Source: Oscillatoria princeps RMCB-10
GTDB taxonomy: Bacteria > Cyanobacteriota > Cyanobacteriia > Cyanobacteriales > Oscillatoriaceae
Direction: 5' to 3'
Length of the DNA: 64,000 bases
Assembly (NCBI GenBank): GCA_019359235.1
Contig: JAHHHT010000008.1
Span: forward strand, 1-64,000
Shown here: piece after piece, positions 58,728 through 64,000 of the stretch
Position numbering within the stretch: position 1 is the first letter of the stretch
Layout: every line of letters starts with the position of its first letter
Made by a program: the position numbers and the translations under genes
The notes under the pieces: generated by a model
What the model was told of the DNA's origin: nothing
The model's input: only the letters and a program-made list of their open reading frames with translations
The model's database searches: none

Positions 58728-61406
58728 TCAAGCTCCTCCTCCAGAGGAATTTATCGTAATTTGGTGCGTGCCCGAATAAATCAAAAACCTGTCCCGCCGG
58801 TCAGCTGCGATTTTTTGAAAATCTTGGGAGGCATTAATGACGAGAGAATCAACGTACTTCACTCCCTCAACTTTTTGCAATACGGCATACAAATCTGACT
58901 CGTGCGGGCGGCGGCCAAAGGCCCATCCCTGACCGTCCGCCCCGCCCGTCAGCGGGTGCAGGAATTTGACCAGGGCATTCGCAGCCGCTTCCTTCACCTC
59001 ATGAGCTCTTCCCACCGATACAGGAACAATTGTAGCATTAACCGTCACCTTAACCCAGTCGGGTTCCGTGACTCGCAAATCAACACAAGGGGCGCAGCGA
59101 GCGCGGATATAACTCCCAACGCACTCCAGCAAACTCAGATTTGGCGTCGGCTGGCCTAATGTGTGAATGCGCGGCACTATCAGCAATTCTATTATACCAG
59201 CATCTCGCACACTTGTATAGGGGTTATTTTTCCTGTCCATTTGGCCTACTGCTATAAATTCTCCGCTCTTAGAACCTGTAGGGTAAGTAATTTTTATTTG
59301 AGCGGTTCCCTGCATGGACTCTCCCAAGTTAACCAGGGTGACGCTCCACTCTTTGCCGGCCTTGAACTGCTCCTCTGTCACCGGATATTTCATGGTAGGC
59401 TTACTGCGATTCAACTGCTTTGAATCCCAGGGACTTGACTGTCCCGGACCGCTGATTTTCACCTCTAGTGTCAGGCTAGCCGGAAGTTCACTCAGTTCGA
59501 CTTCAATTTCTCCTGGTTTATCAAGAGTAATCTGGTAAATTGGCAGCCACTGCAAGCCATCAATGGGATTGAAGTGAGGGGTAATGGCGCGAACGCGGGC
59601 TACTTCTGTTGAGGCTTCCAGCGCTAAATCCTCCATATCTTCCACCGTTACCGCCCGCTGCCGGTGGCGCAGCGCCTTTGGCCCCCGCTCTTTGACCGCC
59701 TGCAAAGACTCTCCCTCCGCCCCACCGGCAGCTGCTTCCAGGTTGGTGACGCTATCCACATAAGGCACCGTAGTCTTGAGTTCGCTAACCGTCAGGGCGG
59801 GCCGGTTGCCCCGCACCCCGCCGCCGCTGCGGTAGGGAGCGAGGCGAATATTATTGCGGCCTTGGGGCGGGATCATCCCCTGCTGGCCATCGCCAAAGCG
59901 CACCTCCCCCGCGAGCCGGTCGAGGACGTAGTGCCGGTCGCGTAGCCCAGAGCCATAGAAATCGGACATCTCGTGCCACGCCACCCAGGCACCTCCCACC
60001 TCTCCCGCCTCATCCCGGAGGACGGCAATCGCATTTTTCCCCTCCAGTTTTTCAATCGCCGCCTGTTCCGCTGGCGAGGGGACTGCCGGTTCGAGGACTT
60101 GCAGCCGCTGGCCCAGCAGCACCGGCACTTGGGCCGTGCGGTAAGTTTGGCCGGGGTTGCCATCGCTTGACCCCAATATCTCCTCAGCAACCGTCACCGC
60201 CTGAGACGCCCACATGGTATTGGTCAGCACCCGCCGCAAGCGGGGAGGCACCAGGAACTGGCCGCTCTCCCACCTGGCCCTCAGCCAGTAGAGGGACTGG
60301 CCAAACTCAGCCCGGGGAGTGAAGTCCCCTGGCCCAACAAACCGCACCAGCCCGTTTTTGCTGAAGGCGTCGGTTTCATCCTCAACCCCCAGACGAGCCC
60401 AGCCGGCAGGGCTGGCGTATTCCCAAACCACCCGCGCCGGTTCTTTTACCGGATTCGCCTTTGCGATTTCCCCAGGAAGTGGCGGCTCCACTCTGGCGTA
60501 GAGGGCCACAGGCCGGTTGCCAAAAGCCCTGTCAAATCCCAGGTATAAAGCGGAATTGGTACTGATGCTGTTAACAGAAGGCCAAGACTGGCTGGAAGAA
60601 ATCGCGGCCTTCAAACCAACCCGCAGCCAAGCCGCTTCTATGCCGTTGACGGTTTGTCGTGCCGGTGCCGGCAGGTTGGAAATGACAACTTGTAGCTGAT
60701 TGCTTTCAGGGGTGAGTGATGGCTGTAATTCCTTCCACTTTAGGCCATCCCAGTAAGACCAAGTGAGGGGGAGCGCTACGAAATCGGCAGCGTTCTTGAA
60801 GTCGATCCTCAGGGTGACAGTTTTGGATTCTGGTAAACTGAAAAGCTCATCGCACGCCAAATAAAGATAGCCATCAACAAAAAAATAGTGATCGATAGGC
60901 TGGCGGTCACTAAAGATAGGAAAAAATTCCTTCGATTTGCCGGTTGCTTCTGGGGTGCAGTCGCTGTATCTGTCCGCCGCAGGTTCGCGGACAAAAACGG
61001 CTTGCAGCTGCGCAGCTGTCAGAACCAAATCCCGTTCCGTCTCGAAAACCACCTCTTCTTCTTCCCCTGCTGCCGGTGGGGATGCCACTGGAGTGCCTGC
61101 CGGCACAAAGGCATCTGCAGCGCCGGCGACTAGATTAAAAGTGAGGGGAACTCGTGCCGGTTGTGGCGGCAGAATTTGGGTGCCAATCAAGTCGAGAAAA
61201 GCCAAAAAGTTTTTCTCAGGGACTTTATTGAGGCGCTCGCTCACCCCTGCCGCCATGCGCCCAAAAATGCGAATCAGCGCCCCACCGGCATCTGCCTTTC
61301 CATCAGCACGAGGACGCCAATCTGTGAATTTATGCGCCAAGTCCTCTGTCTGTTTAACGATGTCCTCGTAGGTGCGACTGTCAATTTTTGGTTGCTGTAT
61401 CGACAT
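58728..61406 (-). CDS. Baseplate J/gp6-like protein, large (Afp11-like)
   Basis: 892 residues. N-terminus [18 protein letters not shown] and [22 protein letters not shown] are the wedge core; middle beta domain (~90-400) probably peripheral or membrane-facing. [19 protein letters not shown] and [10 protein letters not shown] are typical baseplate-J motifs; C-terminal [17 protein letters not shown] matches the small paralog. Longer than phage J by several hundred residues. Five bases from the gp25-like stop. Confidence 0.9.
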   Translation of the reverse strand: MSIQQPKIDSRTYEDIVKQTEDLAHKFTDWRPRADGKADAGGALIRIFGRMAAGVSERLNKVPEKNFLAFLDLIGTQILPPQPARVPLTFNLVAGAADAFVPAGTPVASPPAAGEEEEVVFETERDLVLTAAQLQAVFVREPAADRYSDCTPEATGKSKEFFPIFSDRQPIDHYFFVDGYLYLACDELFSLPESKTVTLRIDFKNAADFVALPLTWSYWDGLKWKELQPSLTPESNQLQVVISNLPAPARQTVNGIEAAWLRVGLKAAISSSQSWPSVNSISTNSALYLGFDRAFGNRPVALYARVEPPLPGEIAKANPVKEPARVVWEYASPAGWARLGVEDETDAFSKNGLVRFVGPGDFTPRAEFGQSLYWLRARWESGQFLVPPRLRRVLTNTMWASQAVTVAEEILGSSDGNPGQTYRTAQVPVLLGQRLQVLEPAVPSPAEQAAIEKLEGKNAIAVLRDEAGEVGGAWVAWHEMSDFYGSGLRDRHYVLDRLAGEVRFGDGQQGMIPPQGRNNIRLAPYRSGGGVRGNRPALTVSELKTTVPYVDSVTNLEAAAGGAEGESLQAVKERGPKALRHRQRAVTVEDMEDLALEASTEVARVRAITPHFNPIDGLQWLPIYQITLDKPGEIEVELSELPASLTLEVKISGPGQSSPWDSKQLNRSKPTMKYPVTEEQFKAGKEWSVTLVNLGESMQGTAQIKITYPTGSKSGEFIAVGQMDRKNNPYTSVRDAGIIELLIVPRIHTLGQPTPNLSLLECVGSYIRARCAPCVDLRVTEPDWVKVTVNATIVPVSVGRAHEVKEAAANALVKFLHPLTGGADGQGWAFGRRPHESDLYAVLQKVEGVKYVDSLVINASQDFQKIAADRRDRFLIYSGTHQITINSSGGGA

Positions 61407-61411
61407 GGCGA

Positions 61412-61798
61412 TTACTCTAGATAAAACGGATACACCAAATTGAACCGATTGTTAGTCGTGCGGATTTGGTAATTGATTTGAATCAGCAGCCGGTTAGGCT
61501 GATTTGGATCGGGGTAGGCATCTACATCCAGCACGTCAATGCGCGGTTCCCACTGAGTTAAAGCTTGCTGCACTTCGCTCACCACCTGTCCAATTGTGCC
61601 GGCGCTGTTGGGAGCAAAGACGAGGTTGTGAATGCCGCAGCCAAAATCCGGGCGCATCACCCGCTCTCCATAAGCCGTGCTGAGGAGCGTCCAAATCGAC
61701 TGGCGGACGCAATCTTCATAGCGTGCCATTTTGATTTGACCGTTTTTGTCTAGCCCGACTGGGGATGTCCATCCCACTCCTAAAAAATCGCTGTTCAT
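61412..61798 (-). CDS. gp25-like baseplate protein
   Basis: 128 residues. FLGVGWTSPVGLDKNGQI, SIWTLLSTAYGERVMRPDFGCGIHNLVFAPN and the IDVLDVDAYPDPNQPNRLLI-type end are classic gpW/gp25 (Afp9-like). Forms the inner wedge ring around the spike. Immediately precedes the large J gene. Confidence 0.95.
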   Translation of the reverse strand: MNSDFLGVGWTSPVGLDKNGQIKMARYEDCVRQSIWTLLSTAYGERVMRPDFGCGIHNLVFAPNSAGTIGQVVSEVQQALTQWEPRIDVLDVDAYPDPNQPNRLLIQINYQIRTTNNRFNLVYPFYLE

Positions 61799-61860
61799 CT
61801 TTTACTATACCGCACAATCGCTAACAATGCAAAGGTTAAGTTAGTTAAAAAATATTGCCG

Positions 61861-61987
61861 GTTCGTAGTTGGGCTTTAGCCCAAAAGTTCGTAGTTGGGC
61901 TTTAGCCCAAAAGTTCGTAGTTGGGCTTTAGCCCAAAAGTTTGTAGTTGGGCTTCAGCCCAAAAGTTTGTAGTTGGGCTTTAGCCCA
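61861..61987. repeat. Five 26-bp palindromic units within the operon
   Basis: GTTCGTAGTTGGGCTTTAGC-type units start at 61861, 61887, 61913, 61939 and 61965. Each contains TGGGCTTTAGCCCA, a hairpin with two-base loop. Tandem inverse of the 36548 array. Occupies the only large gap in the baseplate operon and supplies the spike gene's TAA stop. Not a CRISPR: no spacers. Confidence 0.92.
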
Positions 61988-62675
61988 CTTCTAAGGAAGA
62001 GTCATTAATTTTGACTCCCGCCGAGCATTTGAGGGCCATTCCGCCACTGGCTAGAAGGTTGCAATTGCTATCGGCTTTGATTTCGCAATTTTGCTGGGCT
62101 TTGAAGCTGAGGTTTTTGGCTTCAAGAGCGATATCCCCATCGCTGCTTTTGATGGTAATTTTGCCCTTGGCCTCAATGGTGATGTCTTTTTCTACTTTAA
62201 TGCTGAGGGTATTCTCCTTGGAATCGATAACAATCTGATTTTTTTCCGTGCGGTCGCGAATCACAATCTGCTCTTGGCCTTCAGTATCATCCAAAATAAT
62301 CTGGTGGCCACTGCGAGACTTAATCAGGCGGCGGTTGTTTTTGCCATCGCTATTCGTCTCGGGCGGCTTGTCCTCGCCATTCCACACCGCCCCCAAAATA
62401 TAGGGAGATTCGATATCGCCGTGGGCGAAGGCCACCAGCACCTCGTCATTGACGTCCGGCAAAAAGTAAATGCCCATTTTTTTGCCGGCCATCGGAGTCA
62501 GCACCCGCGCCCAGTAGCTCTCATCTTTGTCAGAAAGCCAGGGAAATTTTACCTTAACTCGCCCCAACCCCTCCTCATCTTTATTGTTGGTGACAATTCC
62601 AACTGTCACGCCATAAAAACGCCCCTCGCGTTCCGGTGCGGCCAAAAGTTCCGACAGCATGCTGATTCCCATCAT
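61980..62675 (-). CDS. gpV-like half of the spike (VgrG C-terminal half)
   Basis: 231 residues. OB-fold start GRFYGVTVGIVTNNKDEEGLGRVKV (in parts), then SYWARVLTPMAGKKMGIYFLPDVNDEVLVAF, typical of VgrG gp5-OB domains; the C-terminal half is beta-helical repeats (ITIEAKGKITIKSSDGDIALEAKNLSF, in parts). Start overlaps the gpD gene by ATGA. Stop TAA lies in the first bases of the 26-bp repeat. Together with gpD this reconstitutes an Afp8-like spike. Confidence 0.93.
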   Translation of the reverse strand: MMGISMLSELLAAPEREGRFYGVTVGIVTNNKDEEGLGRVKVKFPWLSDKDESYWARVLTPMAGKKMGIYFLPDVNDEVLVAFAHGDIESPYILGAVWNGEDKPPETNSDGKNNRRLIKSRSGHQIILDDTEGQEQIVIRDRTEKNQIVIDSKENTLSIKVEKDITIEAKGKITIKSSDGDIALEAKNLSFKAQQNCEIKADSNCNLLASGGMALKCSAGVKINDSSLEVG

Positions 62676-63742
62676 GTGGCATTTCTCCTTACCGAAAATT
62701 CGGTGCGGTAACCGCGATCTTGCGAATAGGTGTGGGTGGCGGAGATAACGTAATATAGTCCGCTGAAGCGCTTGCCGGCTCCCGCAATTTCAATCACCTT
62801 GCCGGCTCGCACGTCTGGCTGTCCGGCGCAAATTCCTTCGCCTGTGACATAAGCCAGTGCCATCTCGTTAAACTGCCCCATTGCTATCTGGTCAGCTTCT
62901 GCCTGAGTGGCTGCGGGTTCGCTAACAATCACGTTAGTGGCTTTGCCAAAAGCTTTGTTGGCTTCTTTTGGCCCGCTGGTGGAGCCTTTCATTGTCGTTG
63001 TCTCGCTGCCGGCACCGGCTTTGCCAATCAGCGCTTTTTTCTGTTTGGGGTTCCAGCTGTGCACCTCTACTTGGCCAACTTGGTTCATGGCGCTCATTCG
63101 AGGTGTGAATTCTATTATATCCTCATCCCATTTCAACGTCAATACCTTTTGACTATTATTTTGGTGGGGCCGGAAGAGCAGGGTTTTGTTTTCCACAGCG
63201 ACTTCGTATCCAATCCGCCCAGCCCTTTCCTGTAAAAACTCCAGATCGGTTTGGTTCGCCTGCAGCACATAATCCAGCTTCACCTTGGTATCTTTGACTT
63301 GGGCAGTCAGTCCCCGCTCTCTGGCAATCTGGCCGGCAATGTCGCTGTCTTTCATTTTAGTAAAGGAGCGGGTTTTGCGACCCCTGCTCAGCCGGTGGCG
63401 CAAGTCGTACCCGCGCACAACAAGCCGGGGAACCTCTTCCCGATAAAATTCCGGCTCCAAACCGGCAATCTCCCCCACCATCAAGGTTTTTAAATTGTTT
63501 TTATACCCCATCTGGAGTTCGACCTGATTGCCCACATCGAACAGGGCGCTGTCCGACCAGGTAACTTTGCCTTTAATGGTGTCCCAGTTCACCATTTCCA
63601 GAGCAAACATCCCCAGTGCCTCCAAATCTTCTGACACCGTGGCCGACATCAGATCGGCTTCTGCGTTTAAAGGCAGGCGGGTGCCTTTAATCAGGACTTG
63701 GATTTGAGGGACAAGTAACTGGACATCGCTGGGTTTAGGCAT
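62672..63742 (-). CDS. gpD-like half of the spike (VgrG N-terminal half)
   Basis: 356 residues. Phage late-control D pattern: LLVPQIQVLIKGTRLPLN, EMVNWDTIKGKVTWSDS, VRGYDLRHRLSRGRKTRSF, ERGLTAQVKDTKVKLDYVLQ-N-TDLEFLQERAGRIGYE and the C-terminal SGLYYVISATHTYSQDRGYRTEF. Forms the trimeric hub. The LysM gene ends 8 bases upstream. Separate from the gpV half, unlike VgrG. Confidence 0.93.
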   Translation of the reverse strand: MPKPSDVQLLVPQIQVLIKGTRLPLNAEADLMSATVSEDLEALGMFALEMVNWDTIKGKVTWSDSALFDVGNQVELQMGYKNNLKTLMVGEIAGLEPEFYREEVPRLVVRGYDLRHRLSRGRKTRSFTKMKDSDIAGQIARERGLTAQVKDTKVKLDYVLQANQTDLEFLQERAGRIGYEVAVENKTLLFRPHQNNSQKVLTLKWDEDIIEFTPRMSAMNQVGQVEVHSWNPKQKKALIGKAGAGSETTTMKGSTSGPKEANKAFGKATNVIVSEPAATQAEADQIAMGQFNEMALAYVTGEGICAGQPDVRAGKVIEIAGAGKRFSGLYYVISATHTYSQDRGYRTEFSVRRNAT

Positions 63743-63750
63743 AGCAGTTT

Positions 63751-64000
63751 TTACCTTGTGCTGGTGGCGCTGCCGGCCCGCAGGGGGGGCACGGTCAGGA
63801 TTTGACCGGGGGTGATGGCACGCGGGTTAGAAATCTTGTTGGCATCAGCAATCACCCGCCAGAGGGAGGGGTCACTGTATTCTTCAGCGGCGATACTGCT
63901 GAGGGTTTCTCCCCGCCGCACAATGCGAGTCGGGTCGTCAATTGGGTTCTGACTTTTTTGCTTGTACTCTGGGGGAACCCACTCTTCAAAGGTGCAATTC
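63751..64000 (-). CDS. LysM-domain adaptor (Afp7-like), 5' end outside window
   Basis: The last 82 codons plus a TAA stop at 63751-63753. VRRGETLSSIAAEEYSDPSLWRVIADANKI and PRAITPGQILTVPPL is a complete LysM domain. In eCIS clusters this small tail-adaptor protein precedes the spike gene. Continues beyond the right edge. Confidence 0.93.
   Translation of the reverse strand, partial: NCTFEEWVPPEYKQKSQNPIDDPTRIVRRGETLSSIAAEEYSDPSLWRVIADANKISNPRAITPGQILTVPPLRAGSATSTR

Noticed and set aside
61861-61987. CRISPR array
   Set aside because: The 26-bp unit is directly tandem without spacers and is palindromic.
47619-64000. Prophage tail module
   Set aside because: No capsid, portal, terminase, integrase or lysis cassette; eCIS-specific AAA+ ATPase and DUF4157 protein are present. 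The right side is unseen, so not absolute.

Overview
The window looks like chromosome of a filamentous, probably non-heterocystous cyanobacterium (Oscillatoriales-like: Microcoleus, Kamptonema, Oscillatoria). Grounds: a light-dependent protochlorophyllide reductase, DUF1997 and DUF4079 proteins, an IspH of the long cyanobacterial/plastid type, CHAT, nSTAND and WD40 proteins, heptanucleotide tandem repeats, HIP1 octamers (21798, 21865) and a heavy load of short dispersed palindromic repeats. Genus is inference; no rRNA or tRNA gene was found.

Layout. 1-6.1 kb (minus): a giant TPR / nSTAND-NTPase / WD40 protein running off the left edge, preceded by a second P-loop ATPase; together they resemble a STAND-type signalling or conflict module. 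6.1-15.6 kb: housekeeping and small genes (ispH, a PhyH-type dioxygenase, miaB, a class I methyltransferase, ddl) separated by repeat-rich gaps. 15.9-21.4 kb: a membrane-anchored CHAT protease, a 1-kb gap with two matching candidate small RNAs, and a co-translated subtilase / small OB-like protein pair. 21.6-45.5 kb: a second coiled-coil/TPR/WD40 protein, por, ldh, ppsA, a GH104-like muramidase, an SDR, an ankyrin protein, an AMIN/amidase, a 2OG-Fe(II) oxygenase. 45.5-47.1 kb: purH.

47.6-64 kb (all minus) is the left part of a contractile injection system (phage-tail-like, eCIS/tCIS class). Order of transcription: LysM adaptor (partial), gpD-like and gpV-like halves of a split VgrG spike, gp25-like baseplate protein, two J/gp6-like baseplate proteins, a gpI-like tail protein, a repeat-rich tail fibre with a collar-type tip, a PAAR-like spike tip, a small coiled-coil protein, a large DUF4157 protein with HELTH motif, glycine-zipper segments and acidic repeats (best cargo/toxin candidate), a small acidic chaperone-like protein, and a two-domain AAA+ ATPase. 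Sheath, tube and tape measure would lie beyond the right edge. No capsid, terminase or integrase is visible, so this is not a prophage.

A second theme is repeats that move into genes. At least two TA-flanked MITE-like families, a third element with AGTTGCTAC ends, and several palindromes occur between genes, and some lie in frame inside coding sequences (the nSTAND protein three times counting its WD40 array, the CIS ATPase twice) or provide stop codons and C-termini.
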